Positions 8,444 through 16,979 of a stretch of 59,368 bases of DNA are shown here, piece by piece. Origin of the DNA: UBA4874 sp002399435 (GTDB lineage Bacteria; Bacillota; Clostridia; Caldicoprobacterales; DTU083); NCBI GenBank assembly GCA_036823195.1, contig DAISGI010000014.1, positions 1-59,368 of the forward strand. The letters are read 5' to 3'. The position numbers and the translations under genes were made by a program. Under the pieces are notes generated by a model that saw only the letters and a program-made list of their open reading frames with translations, had not been told where the DNA came from and did no database searches. The first letter of the stretch is position 1. Every line of letters starts with the position of its first letter.

Positions 8444-9259
8444 TCAAAATTCCACTGTGAATCCGTCATAGGCTGCCAGGAACCCATTTTCCGAAGCGGC
8501 TTTCTCCAGCTGCTCATGGGTCAGTCTGCCGTTATGGGACAGATGGTTCAGGACAAATACCGTATTTTCGTCCACACATCCGGCCGCTCTCATATCGTCC
8601 CGCATCACGATGTCATCCTCCAGGCCCATGTGGTATTTCCCGTCCCTGGACCGTCCGGACGTCACATCAAAAAATACGCAGTCCAGATGCGTATTCCGGA
8701 CCATCTCCATGCTGCGCTCCGGGAGGAAACCGGAATCGTGCCCGTAAAACAGCCGTTTTCCGCCCATTTCGATAATATATACAAAGCATTCGAATCTATG
8801 GTCATGCCGCGCCGTCAGGGGGGTCACACGAAGCTCGCCCACCGAATAGGTATGATAGGCCTCCCAATAGTGGACCTTAACGTAATCCCTGCTTGCTTCC
8901 GAAGGAAACCAGGGATATTCTTCCTTCAGGGAGCCTGGCCCGTACACATTGAGGCAGGAGCCTTCCGCAGAATAGGCAAACGGCGGCCGCCGATATTCCA
9001 GATCGTTGGGATAAAAATGATCCTCATGGGGATGGGTTATAATAATATGCTGGATCTTATGAAAATCAATATGATACCTCAGGGAATGCAGATAGGCATC
9101 CATCGGAAAATCAATCAGATATTTGTCGTTGATGATGGACTGTGATCGCGTACGGATCTCCTTGCCGCCGGCCCTCCGTGCGTGCTCGCAGATCGGACAG
9201 TTGCAGAATACCCCCGGAATTCCCTCTGCTGCAGCTGTCCCCAGAATTTGAACCTTCAT
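8444..9259 (-). CDS. PhnP-like metallo-beta-lactamase-fold hydrolase
   Basis: 271 residues from the ATG at 9259, which has AGAGGAG nine nt upstream; an ATG at 9292 has no such site. The active site THPHEDH at 75-81 supplies the HxHxDH metal ligands, and GHDSG and LNHLSHNG give the later His/Asp. CNCPIC at 19-24 matches the structural zinc site of PhnP (phosphoribosyl cyclic phosphodiesterase) and related PqqB-type proteins. There is no phosphonate (phn) gene nearby; instead it follows the B12 transporter genes. A promoter-like sequence overlapping the btuD stop could also drive it alone. The substrate is unknown; a corrinoid-related ester is one guess, a cyclic nucleotide another. Confidence 0.75.
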   Translation of the reverse strand: MKVQILGTAAAEGIPGVFCNCPICEHARRAGGKEIRTRSQSIINDKYLIDFPMDAYLHSLRYHIDFHKIQHIIITHPHEDHFYPNDLEYRRPPFAYSAEGSCLNVYGPGSLKEEYPWFPSEASRDYVKVHYWEAYHTYSVGELRVTPLTARHDHRFECFVYIIEMGGKRLFYGHDSGFLPERSMEMVRNTHLDCVFFDVTSGRSRDGKYHMGLEDDIVMRDDMRAAGCVDENTVFVLNHLSHNGRLTHEQLEKAASENGFLAAYDGFTVEF

Positions 9260-9330
9260 GATGTTTTTCTCCTCTCTAACCACTTGTGCCATATAATGAT
9301 GTCAGGATTCCGTTCCCGGTTTCCCCCTCC

Positions 9331-9360
9331 ATTATCCACGAATTCCACTGCCTTTGTCAA
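9331..9360 (-). promoter_or_regulatory. Possible internal promoter for the PhnP-like gene
   Basis: On the minus strand TTGACA (9360-9355) is followed after 18 bp by GATAAT (9336-9331). The -35 box contains the TGA stop of btuD. Confidence 0.45.
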
Positions 9361-10178
9361 ATCCCTTTTGCATAAATGAGAAAGGGCTTTCCTGTGACGG
9401 GGTTGTTTACAATGCAGCTGTCCAGATGATACACCGTCTCAATGTTTTCCCTGGTCAGGACCTGCCAGGGGGTACCCTGGACAACAACCCGCCCTCCGTT
9501 CAGCAGAATCAGGAAATCACTGTACCGGGCCGCCAGGTTGAGATCATGCATCACCGACAGGATGGTGCGCTTTCTGTCCTGCGACAGGGAGAGCACCATG
9601 TCCATCAGCTCAATCTGATGGTGCAGGTCCAGCTGGGACACCGGTTCATCCAGCAGCATGACGGCCGTATCCTGTGCAAGGGCCCTTGCGACCAGGGCCC
9701 TCTGCCTTTCTCCGCCGCTGACTTCATTGATGCTCTTTCCCCTGAAGTCCCAGGTGTTGGTCAATCGCATGGCGTGCTCCGCAGCCGCCATGTCCTCCCG
9801 GCTTTCAGACCCCAATCGGCTGATATAGGGATTTCTCCCCATCAGCACAATATCCAGAACGGTAAAATCAAAGTCAATATAGGTATTCTGCGGAACCACG
9901 GAAAGCTTCCTTGCCACATCACGGGTGCTCAAATCCATAATATCCGTACCATTCAGGAAAACCGAACCGGCTGCCGGCTCCAGGCTTTTTGCGATATTCC
10001 GGAGCAAGGTCGTCTTGCCCGATCCGTTGGGACCAATGATACTGTAAAGTTTCCCTTTTTCAAAGGATAAAGTGATGTCGGAAAGAACCTGCCGGTTTCC
10101 ATATCTCCAGCTCAGGCCCCGGACCGCCACCGGATATTGCACCAAATCCGCGTTCTTCTTCTGATTCCTGACTCTCAC
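9357..10178 (-). CDS. btuD: Cobalamin/corrinoid ABC importer ATPase (BtuD-type)
   Basis: 273 residues. The ATP-binding subunit of a FecCDE/BtuCD-type importer: Walker A GPNGSGKTT near 52, Q-loop VVPQNTYIDF, signature VSGGERQR, Walker B VMLLDEPVSQLD, H-loop VMHDLNLA. It starts with GTG at 10178, directly after the btuC stop, with AAGGTG upstream, so the two are translated together. The family alone does not separate B12 from haem or siderophore uptake; the riboswitch and the adenosyltransferase in the same operon point to corrinoids. About 20 extra residues precede the usual start of the domain. Confidence 0.88.
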   Translation of the reverse strand: MRVRNQKKNADLVQYPVAVRGLSWRYGNRQVLSDITLSFEKGKLYSIIGPNGSGKTTLLRNIAKSLEPAAGSVFLNGTDIMDLSTRDVARKLSVVPQNTYIDFDFTVLDIVLMGRNPYISRLGSESREDMAAAEHAMRLTNTWDFRGKSINEVSGGERQRALVARALAQDTAVMLLDEPVSQLDLHHQIELMDMVLSLSQDRKRTILSVMHDLNLAARYSDFLILLNGGRVVVQGTPWQVLTRENIETVYHLDSCIVNNPVTGKPFLIYAKGI

Positions 10179-11231
10179 TCACATCACCTTCTTTTTGTTC
10201 CGATGCAGCAGATACACAAAGAACGGCGCACCAAACAGGGAAGTCACCACCCCAACCGGGATCTCAGACGGGGGAATCAGATTCCTTGCCAGGGTATCGC
10301 ACAGCACCAGAAAAATCGCCCCAAACGCCGCGGAAAACGGAATCACCACTCTCTGATCGGATCCCAGTGCCAGACGGATGGAATGGGGCACGATCAGGCC
10401 GATAAAGCCGATCACGCCGGCAGTGGAGACGCAGCAGGCGATGATAAGGGAAGAAAGCGCCAGCAGAAACTTTTTCACCTTTTCCACTTCAATGCCCAGG
10501 CTTTTTGCCGTTTCCTCCCCGGTGGACATGGCGTTCAGGTCCCTTGCAAAGACAAAGAGAACGGCGGAACCCAGCAGCACCACTGGAAAGAGAATCCTCA
10601 CCTGGCCCCAGGTGGCCGTCGCCAGGCTGCCCATGGTCCACATGACGATCCGTTCCATCTGGTCCCGGTGAAAGAACATCATGATATTGACCAGGGAGGA
10701 CAGGAAAAACCCCACTGCCACTCCGGCCAGGATCAGCCCCAGAGTCGGAAGCCGGTTTCCGACTCTGGCAATCCGATAGACCAGCAAAGTCGTCAGAAGA
10801 GCTCCCGCAAAGGCAAAAAGGGCGGTCATTCCCATGCCGCTCACCATTCCGCCCCATCCCAGAACGATGGCTGCCGTGGCGCCGGCAGATGCGCCGGATG
10901 AAATGCCGAGGATATAGGGATCCGCCATGGGATTCCGAAACATGCCCTGAAAGGTTGCGCCGACGATGGAAAGCCCGGCTCCGATCAGGGCAGACAGGAA
11001 AACGCGCGGCAGCCGCACATTCCACAGTATCATACGGGAAGAGGAACGTATGGAACCGGCATCCGCAAATCGGCGCAGCCAGGGAACTCCCGACACCATA
11101 ATGCGAAGGGATTCCGAAAAGGAAATGTCTGCAGCTCCCAGAGTGCCGGATAAAATCATCAGGAAAAACAGGGCAATCAAAGCGATCAGAAACAGGATCC
11201 CATATTGTTTCTTCTTTTGTAAAAAAGTCAT
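10179..11231 (-). CDS. btuC: Cobalamin/corrinoid ABC importer permease (BtuC/FecCD family)
   Basis: 350 residues, hydrophobic, about ten membrane segments. Family words are present: NVRLPRVFLSALIGAGLSIVG near the first third, GMFRNPMADPYILGISSGAS, and AGVIGFIGLIVPHSIRLALG with the PH motif that contacts the ATPase. The start ATG 11231 has GAGGAAA upstream. It lies between the binding protein and the ATPase in the usual order. Substrate is assigned from the upstream riboswitch. Confidence 0.9.
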   Translation of the reverse strand: MTFLQKKKQYGILFLIALIALFFLMILSGTLGAADISFSESLRIMVSGVPWLRRFADAGSIRSSSRMILWNVRLPRVFLSALIGAGLSIVGATFQGMFRNPMADPYILGISSGASAGATAAIVLGWGGMVSGMGMTALFAFAGALLTTLLVYRIARVGNRLPTLGLILAGVAVGFFLSSLVNIMMFFHRDQMERIVMWTMGSLATATWGQVRILFPVVLLGSAVLFVFARDLNAMSTGEETAKSLGIEVEKVKKFLLALSSLIIACCVSTAGVIGFIGLIVPHSIRLALGSDQRVVIPFSAAFGAIFLVLCDTLARNLIPPSEIPVGVVTSLFGAPFFVYLLHRNKKKVM

Positions 11232-11253
11232 GGAAATTTCCTCGATTTCTCTT

Positions 11254-12291
11254 CTATTTAAAAGCTTCCGGATGAATGTATTTGGCGATTTCCTTCAGAC
11301 CGTTCGCCAGCCTCGGTCCCTGGATTTCCAGCTTATTCTTGTCCATTTCCAGTATTTTGCCGTTCTTCACGGCATCCAGATCCTGATACCCGTTGGCCGT
11401 CTTCAGCTGCTCTTTCTGATGGTCGGCTTTGGAGCAGATCAAAACATCCGGGTTTTTTTCAAGAAGTTTTTCCAGGCTGTAATTCCAGCCTTTTACATCA
11501 TCGGCTGCATTTTTTCCGCCAGCCATCTCAATCATCTGCCCGACAAAGGTATCCTTTCCGGCAGTAAAATCTCCCAATTCTCCAAATCCCACCACATAAT
11601 ACACACTTGGCTTTTCCTTTCCTTTCACCCGCTTTTCCACATCCGCAACCGTCGTCTTCATATCATCTATGATCCCGGACGCGGCTGCCCGGGCATTCAA
11701 AAGATCTCCGATCTTCCCGATTGCCTCATAGGCGCCTTCGAAACTTTCCTCCCCGTATAGTATCACGACCGTCAGGCCGGCATCCTCCAGCTTCTGAAGC
11801 ACTTCCCTCTGGAAATGGGCGGAAGCGATCACAACGTCCGGTTCCATATCCACAATTTTTTCGATATTGGGGCTCATCAGATTCCCGATGGACTCGATCT
11901 GGGCAGTTTCCTCCGGATAATTGCAGTAATCCGTCCGCCCGACCAACTTGTCCTGCTGCCCGAGGGCAAAGACAATCTCCGTAACGGCGGGGGAGATGGA
12001 AACCACTTTCTGAGGTTCTTTTTCCAGCGTTACTTTCCGATCAAAGGAATCGGTAATGGTGAAGGGATAAACTGTACTTTCATCCTTGTCCTCCGGCTGT
12101 GTGTCTGCATCCCCTTCCGCACTCCCATGTGAGTTTTTCGTTTCCGCTGTTTTCACTCCGCCGGCACCATTGTTCCCCTTTTTATCACTGCCCTGCCCGC
12201 AACCGGCCAGCAAACCGGTCAGCATCAGCAGGAAAGCCGTCAGAATGGATATTGTTATAAAGGAATTGTTCGCTTTTGTCGTTCTTTTCAT
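11254..12291 (-). CDS. btuF: Corrinoid-binding lipoprotein (BtuF-type)
   Basis: 345 residues. A signal peptide with lipobox LLAGC (Cys31) anchors it outside the membrane. A low-complexity linker (about 32-75, rich in G, K, E and D) leads to the periplasmic-binding-protein type III fold: VVSISPAVTEIVFALGQQDKLVGR, DYCNYPEE, EPDVVIASAHF, MIEMAGGKNAA and PDVLIC. The YCNYP and EIVFALG words are common to B12-binding members. ATG 12291 has GAGGAG six nt upstream. A long repeat-filled gap separates it from the adenosyltransferase gene. Confidence 0.88.
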   Translation of the reverse strand: MKRTTKANNSFITISILTAFLLMLTGLLAGCGQGSDKKGNNGAGGVKTAETKNSHGSAEGDADTQPEDKDESTVYPFTITDSFDRKVTLEKEPQKVVSISPAVTEIVFALGQQDKLVGRTDYCNYPEETAQIESIGNLMSPNIEKIVDMEPDVVIASAHFQREVLQKLEDAGLTVVILYGEESFEGAYEAIGKIGDLLNARAAASGIIDDMKTTVADVEKRVKGKEKPSVYYVVGFGELGDFTAGKDTFVGQMIEMAGGKNAADDVKGWNYSLEKLLEKNPDVLICSKADHQKEQLKTANGYQDLDAVKNGKILEMDKNKLEIQGPRLANGLKEIAKYIHPEAFK

Positions 12292-12312
12292 TTCAATCTC
12301 CTCATCTGTTCG

Positions 12313-12434
12313 TCTTCATATTTTAGCCTTACTATTTTAGTCTTCATATTTAGCCTTCATATTTTAGCCTTCATATTTAGCCTTACTCTTTTAGCCTTAC
12401 TATTTTAGCCTTACTATTTTAGCCTTGCTGTTTT
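12313..12434. repeat. About nine 13-14-bp tandem repeats between cobO and btuF
   Basis: The plus strand reads ccttactattttag / ccttcatattttag units one after another, with small drift (13 or 14 bp, ta/ca and one or two missing T). The array fills most of the 200-bp gap and would lie in the operon mRNA. No open frame or hairpin accounts for it. Confidence 0.85.
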
Positions 12435-12494
12435 GCTATTCTTTATATTTTTTGTATGAATCCCGCCAGAGGATTCTTTCCGTAAAAATATGCT

Positions 12495-13022
12495 TCAATC
12501 CTCAATGCCCCGCCTGGCGCCAATCCCCCGCTGAAACGGATGCTTCCTTTCCCGTATCTCGGAGACATAATCGGCTGCGTCCACCAGCTGGTCCGGGGCA
12601 TTCCGTCCGGTCAGAACAAGCTCCAGCCGGTCCGGCTTATCCCGAATCAGCGCCAGAACATCCTCCTGCCGTACCATCCTGGCTGCAATGGCTGCCAGGA
12701 TCTCATCCAGAATCAGCATGTCCCATTGATCTGTCTTCATTTGCTTCCACGCATATTCCAGCTGCCGTTTCTGAAGAGCCTCCGATTCCTTCCGTTCCTT
12801 CTTGCTCATATCCCAGGTAAACTTGCCCATGAATTTGCCCCGGTTCACCATAAATCCTTCTCCCAGTTTATCAATGGCAATCAGCTCTCCGCTTTCCATT
12901 CCTTTCAGGAATTGCACCATCAGGACTTTCTTTCCCCTTCCCCATGCGCGGAGTCCCAGGCCAACGGCGGCTGTGGTCTTGCCCTTTCCGTCACCGGTAT
13001 AAATATGCACCAGGCCTTCCAT
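12495..13022 (-). CDS. cobO: ATP:corrinoid adenosyltransferase (CobA/BtuR/CobO type)
   Basis: 175 residues. It attaches the 5'-deoxyadenosyl group to cob(I)alamin, making coenzyme B12. It carries the P-loop IYTGDGKGKTTAAVGLGLRA at the N-terminus, then KKVLMVQFLKG, DMLILDEILAAI and LVLTGRNAPDQLVDAADYVSE, all typical of the CobA family. ATG 13022 has GGAAGGAG upstream. It is the first gene after the riboswitch terminator and supplies the cofactor needed by the class II ribonucleotide reductase at 20.8-23.8 kb. Confidence 0.93.
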   Translation of the reverse strand: MEGLVHIYTGDGKGKTTAAVGLGLRAWGRGKKVLMVQFLKGMESGELIAIDKLGEGFMVNRGKFMGKFTWDMSKKERKESEALQKRQLEYAWKQMKTDQWDMLILDEILAAIAARMVRQEDVLALIRDKPDRLELVLTGRNAPDQLVDAADYVSEIRERKHPFQRGIGARRGIED

Positions 13023-13106
13023 GTCAACACTCCTTCCTGTTATCCTTATGATCCTTCCTCCATTCTTTCCCCTGGTTATGGAGTTTGTTCCTCCGGCTGG
13101 TTGCAG

Positions 13107-13143
13107 AAAAAAAGACTATACTCCTTCAAAGGGAATATAGTCC
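13107..13143 (-). terminator. Riboswitch-controlled terminator
   Basis: Minus strand: GGACTATATTCCC and GGAGTATAGTC form a stem followed by TTTTTTT. It lies between the cobalamin aptamer and cobO and is the likely off-switch. Confidence 0.8.
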
Positions 13144-13202
13144 TGGTGTGATCGTGATCCCATGCCTATTTCCTTCCCTCCGAAGGACTGCATTTTTCAT
13201 CC

Positions 13203-13346
13203 GGGCAGGTCTCCTGGCTGACGGGTCCCTCTCCTCCCTCCTTCCCGGCAAAGGAACTGCCAGTGGATATCGGGATTCGTCTCCGTTCACAGTAGCGGGG
13301 GCTGCAGCGGAATTTCACCGCTTTCCCTATTAAACCTTTCGGTACC
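13203..13346 (-). promoter_or_regulatory. Cobalamin riboswitch aptamer
   Basis: Read on the minus strand it contains the conserved elements in order: GGGAAAGCGGTGAAATTCC, then GCAGCCCCCGCTACTGTGA, a variable stem region with TGCCGGGAAGG, and the B12 box GCCAGGAGACCTGCC near 13204-13218. It precedes the B12 uptake operon by about 180 bp. With a terminator downstream it most probably turns the operon off when adenosylcobalamin is plentiful. Confidence 0.95.
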
Positions 13347-13459
13347 CTGAATGAATGGCCCAAAAAAAGGGCCGGATATGTTCTGCTTTTCCAATTCTAT
13401 TCTCATTGCCACATTCCTGCGAGAGTCCCGCCCCAGAAGGCAGGAAAGCTCCGCGGGAA

Positions 13460-15157
13460 CTACTGATCCAATATCTCTCCGACCTTTTGCGATACCTCTT
13501 CAACGGGAACCATCGTCTTGATCCGCTTATCCCGGGTGGTGATCTCCACCTGGCCTTTGGCGAGGTTCCGCTTGCTGAGAATAATCCGGACCGGTGCCCC
13601 AAGCAGATCCGCATCGGCAAACTGCACGCCTGCCGCTGCCCCCCGGTCGTCCAGCAGGGTATCCCATCTTTGCCCCAGCTCCTGATAAAGACGGAAACCC
13701 AGCTCCCGGATTCCTTCGTTTGTATCGTTCAGCATACAGATATGGATCAGCCAGGGAGCAACGGATTTCGGCCAGATCGGCCCGTATTCGTCGTGATTGT
13801 CCTCCAGGACACAGGCCAGCAGGCGGCCGACGCCAATGCCGTAGCATCCCATAAGGGGGGTCTGAAGCGTTCCGTTTTCATCCATATACTGCATTCCCAT
13901 GCTTTTGGTGTACTTTGTGCCAAGCTGAAAGATATTTCCCGCCTCAATGCCCCGGCGTACCTTCAGGGGGCTGCCGCATTTGACGCAGGCATCCCCTTCC
14001 TTTACCCTGGCAACATCGACAAACTCCCGGATGTCCAGATCCCTGGGAACACTGACGCCCTTGATGTGGTAATCCTTCCGGTTGGCGCCGCATGCCAGGT
14101 TCGTTTCCCCTTCCAGGGATTTGTCATAAAGAACCTGTATGCCTTCCATATTCAGATGATAAGCGCCGATAAACCCAAAGCAGAGATCCACTCCCTCGTA
14201 ATCTGTCAGGGGATCCACTTCCGTACCCAGTATTTTCTTCAGTTTTACTTCATTGACCTGCAGATCTCCGCGGACAAACACCACTACCGGAATCTTGTTG
14301 TCCCTGCGGGAAAATACCGTTGCCTTCATGGTACGGAACTCCGGTATGGACAGAAACTTCGTCAATGCCTCAATATCCCGGACACCCGGCGTGTGAACCT
14401 CTTCCATGGGCTGTTCCTCACAAGGCTCCTTCTGAATGCTCGATACCGCGACCTCCATATTGGACTGATATCCGCACTGATCGCACAGCACGATGGTATC
14501 CTCCCCTCCGCCGGAAAGATACATAAACTCGTGGGCTTTGCCACCGCCCATCATGCCGGTATCCGACTCAATGGCAATGACGTTCCTCAGCCCGACCCGT
14601 TTATAGATCCTGTCATAGGCGTCCAGGACCTTCTGATAATAGGCCTCCAGGTCCTCCTGGGACGTATGGAAGGAATACGCATCCTTCATGGTAAACTCCC
14701 GGACCCGGATCAGTCCTCCCCGGGCTCTGGGCTCGTCGCGGAATTTGGTCTGGATCTGATAGATCATAAAAGGATACTGCAGATAGGACTTTGCCTCGGA
14801 ACGGGCAAGATGGACGGCCGCCTCTTCGTGGGTCATGCCCAGGACCATGTCGTGCCCGCTCCGGTCCTTCAGGCGCAGCAGCTCACTGCCTACCGAATCA
14901 AAACGCCCGGATTCCTTCCAAAGCTCTGCCGGAAGCACGACCGGAAACAATACTTCCTGACCGCCGATGGCATCCATCTCTTCCCGGATGATCTGTTCGA
15001 TTTTCCGGGATGCCCTCCTGGCAGGAGGAAGCAGGGTAAAAATCCCATTGGACACCTGCCGGATATAACCGCCCCGGAGCATGAAGATATGGCTGGCCAT
15101 AAACGCATCCGCAGGTTTCTCCTTAAATCTCTCTCCCAGCAGCTTACTCAACAACAT
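13460..15157 (-). CDS. proS: Prolyl-tRNA synthetase
   Basis: 565 residues, bacterial type with the editing insertion. Class II motif 2 reads FRDEPRARGGLIRVREF, followed by TMKDAYSFH; motif 3 is GCYGIGVGRLLACVLE. The insertion domain (about 230-385) keeps RGDLQVNEVKLKK and the FIGAYHL region. The anticodon-binding domain closes the protein. ATG 15157 has AAAGGAG about 12 nt upstream. No T-box or other leader is seen before it. It ends 114 bp before the riboswitch, and no strong terminator separates the two transcripts. Confidence 0.97.
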   Translation of the reverse strand: MLLSKLLGERFKEKPADAFMASHIFMLRGGYIRQVSNGIFTLLPPARRASRKIEQIIREEMDAIGGQEVLFPVVLPAELWKESGRFDSVGSELLRLKDRSGHDMVLGMTHEEAAVHLARSEAKSYLQYPFMIYQIQTKFRDEPRARGGLIRVREFTMKDAYSFHTSQEDLEAYYQKVLDAYDRIYKRVGLRNVIAIESDTGMMGGGKAHEFMYLSGGGEDTIVLCDQCGYQSNMEVAVSSIQKEPCEEQPMEEVHTPGVRDIEALTKFLSIPEFRTMKATVFSRRDNKIPVVVFVRGDLQVNEVKLKKILGTEVDPLTDYEGVDLCFGFIGAYHLNMEGIQVLYDKSLEGETNLACGANRKDYHIKGVSVPRDLDIREFVDVARVKEGDACVKCGSPLKVRRGIEAGNIFQLGTKYTKSMGMQYMDENGTLQTPLMGCYGIGVGRLLACVLEDNHDEYGPIWPKSVAPWLIHICMLNDTNEGIRELGFRLYQELGQRWDTLLDDRGAAAGVQFADADLLGAPVRIILSKRNLAKGQVEITTRDKRIKTMVPVEEVSQKVGEILDQ

Positions 15158-15261
15158 ACTATTTTAAGACTCCTTTCATCCTGCATCCCTTTTTTCAAAT
15201 GCACCTGTCCCTCTATTCTACAATATATCCATGTTTCCGTCTACCATAAGGAATTATTTCA

Positions 15262-15270
15262 TGATATAAT
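15262..15270 (+). promoter_or_regulatory. Extended -10 promoter toward the hydrogenase-like gene
   Basis: TGATATAAT matches an extended -10 element; no clear -35 box. It lies about 180 bp before the small upstream ORF. The AT-rich segment could also carry the divergent proS promoter. Confidence 0.4.
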
Positions 15271-15342
15271 CCAATCTATTATAAATGAGCAGGCGACCGG
15301 CAATACTTTTTAATGAAATCCTACCACCTGCGAGACAATGAA

Positions 15343-15381
15343 TCGAAAAGCTCAGGAAATAGAATCGAAAGCTCAGGAAAT
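15343..15381. repeat. Two tandem copies of a roughly 20-bp unit
   Basis: gaatcgaaaagctcaggaaat is followed directly by gaatcgaaagctcaggaaat, one A shorter. It lies in the leader of the hydrogenase-like gene. Confidence 0.75.
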
Positions 15382-15446
15382 CCGTCTCAATTGGTAAAGA
15401 TATAAAAAGATCTGGCAGGAAGCCTTTGATCTCTTAAGGGGTGCGG

Positions 15447-15515
15447 ATGGAAGCGGAAAAGCTGAGTCGAGAAACACTTTCCAAAAAAGAAGCAAGAAGC
15501 AAAAGGAAAGGATGA
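15447..15515 (+). CDS. Possible 22-codon upstream ORF coupled to the hydrogenase-like gene
   Basis: ATG 15447 has AAGGGG five nt upstream, a better ribosome site than that of the gene that follows. The frame encodes 22 residues, strongly basic (it ends KEARSKRKG). Its TGA overlaps the next start codon as ATGA, the layout of translational coupling. No family is recognised. It could be a leader peptide or chance. Confidence 0.35.
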   Translation: MEAEKLSRETLSKKEARSKRKG

Positions 15516-16900
15516 ACGGCAGAGTGAAAAATAAATACATCGATTTTACCGTTAAACGCATGCTTATATTCAACGAACTGGTTCGGAGGTACTGGAGCGG
15601 AAACCTGAACACGGCAGCGGATCTGGAGGATCTGGCGGTACATATCCGGAAAAAGTACGGCTTTGAAGAAAAGGATATGCCATTCATCAAGAACCATATC
15701 CGGCTGGCAATGGGACTGGATCCCAATGGAGAGGAACCATTCCGGGATGAAATGGACTTTGTAAAAAGCTCCGGGACAGTGGCCTCGCCGGTTGTCTCCA
15801 AAGTCAGTGACGAACCCTGTGGATACTGCGACAAGGATCCTGCCCAATGTCCCAAATACGAAGCTTCCCTTTACCGGAGGTCCCGGGAAGCCAGTGAAGA
15901 TCCGGACTGGAATTGGGAAGAGCTAAAATCCTCCTGTGATTTCGGGGCTTTGGCAGAAAAAATTGAATTCCTTCCCCTGGCGACACTTCTGAGAGACGGA
16001 AAGACTCCGGTTTATGCCACAGCAGCGCCTGCCATTGTGGGACAGTTCGGAGAGAATGTCTCCCTTGGCCAGCTTCGCACTGCCTGTAAGCTTATGGGGT
16101 TTCAGGATCTCATCGAAGTTGCCATGTTTGCCGATATTCTCACCATCCGGGAAGCCATTGAATTTGACCGGCTGGTCAAGACAGTGAAGGACTTTTATCT
16201 GACCAGCTGCTGCTGCCCCATCTGGTTCAACATGGTCCGGAAGCGATATCCTGAGATGTACAAGCATATGTCCCCGTCGGTTTCGCCAATGATTGCCTCC
16301 GGCAGGATCCTGAAAAAGCTGTATCCGGGTGCAAAGGTCGTCTTCCTGGGACCCTGTATTGCCAAAAAGGCGGAAATCAAGGAGCCGGATGTGGCCGGAG
16401 CAGTGGATTATGTATTGAATTTCCGGGAACTGAAGGAAGTCTTTGCTGCCCTGGACATCGATCCTGCCCGCCTTCCGTCTGACGATGTGGATCACGGATC
16501 CCTCGGGGGAAGACTGTATGCCAGAACCGGAGGCGTCAGCTTTTCTGTCAAAATGGCGGTCAACCGGCTGAAACCGGAGCGGGTCGTCCGGCTGAAGGCA
16601 AAAAAGGTGGACGGTGCAAGGAAATGCAAGGAAGTCCTGGATCAGCTGAACAATGGGGAAGCAATCGACGCCAATTTCATTGAGGGCATGGGCTGCGTCG
16701 GAGGATGCGTCGGAGGCCCCAGGACCAATATCGACCGGGAACAGGGAAGGAACTGCGTCAATGACTTCGGGGAAGATTCCTATATTCTGACGCCCTTCGA
16801 TAACCGGAATGTCATGAAGATCATGAAGCAGCTGGGGCTGGACAGGCTGGAGAATATGGTAAACAATCAGGAGATTGATAAATTACTGACAAGGGAATAA
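15512..16900 (+). CDS. Stand-alone [FeFe]-hydrogenase-like protein
   Basis: 462 residues. Residues 160-400 match the H-cluster domain of [FeFe] hydrogenases: L1 TSCCCP (231-236), L2 GPCIAKKAE (280-288), L3 EGMGCVGGC (391-399). Cys235, Cys282, Cys395 and Cys399 correspond to the four H-cluster ligands, and Cys234 to the proton-relay cysteine. Departures from the catalytic consensus are the extra Cys in L1, Gly in place of Met before PC in L2, and GGP instead of GGG after L3. No ferredoxin-type N-terminus is present; instead residues 103-113 give CxxCx6C, with Cys142 possibly a fourth ligand. No hydrogenase partner or HydEFG gene is nearby. It may be a sensory or electron-bifurcation-unrelated group; enzymatic activity cannot be judged here. 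Confidence 0.82.
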   Translation: MNGRVKNKYIDFTVKRMLIFNELVRRYWSGNLNTAADLEDLAVHIRKKYGFEEKDMPFIKNHIRLAMGLDPNGEEPFRDEMDFVKSSGTVASPVVSKVSDEPCGYCDKDPAQCPKYEASLYRRSREASEDPDWNWEELKSSCDFGALAEKIEFLPLATLLRDGKTPVYATAAPAIVGQFGENVSLGQLRTACKLMGFQDLIEVAMFADILTIREAIEFDRLVKTVKDFYLTSCCCPIWFNMVRKRYPEMYKHMSPSVSPMIASGRILKKLYPGAKVVFLGPCIAKKAEIKEPDVAGAVDYVLNFRELKEVFAALDIDPARLPSDDVDHGSLGGRLYARTGGVSFSVKMAVNRLKPERVVRLKAKKVDGARKCKEVLDQLNNGEAIDANFIEGMGCVGGCVGGPRTNIDREQGRNCVNDFGEDSYILTPFDNRNVMKIMKQLGLDRLENMVNNQEIDKLLTRE

Positions 16901-16972
16901 AGTCAACAACCGCCCTCTTTGTGCACTCCCACTGGTGTAAATATAAATCATTGACAAGGGAATAGAGTCAAC
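16886..16972. repeat. Pair of near-identical 18-20-bp direct repeats around the hydrogenase stop
   Basis: gacaagggaataaagtcaac spans the stop codon of the hydrogenase-like gene; gacaagggaatagagtcaac recurs about 64 bp downstream with a single base change. This suggests a local duplication of the 3' end. Confidence 0.7.
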
Positions 16973-16979
16973 TGCACCG

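Noticed and set aside
15158..15260. Searched for a T-box before proS
   Set aside because: No T-box core or terminator is present in the leader.
13355..15313. A 652-codon open frame on the plus strand opposite proS
   Set aside because: It mirrors the codon structure of proS, lacks a family pattern and ribosome site, and runs on past the gene only by chance in GC-rich sequence.
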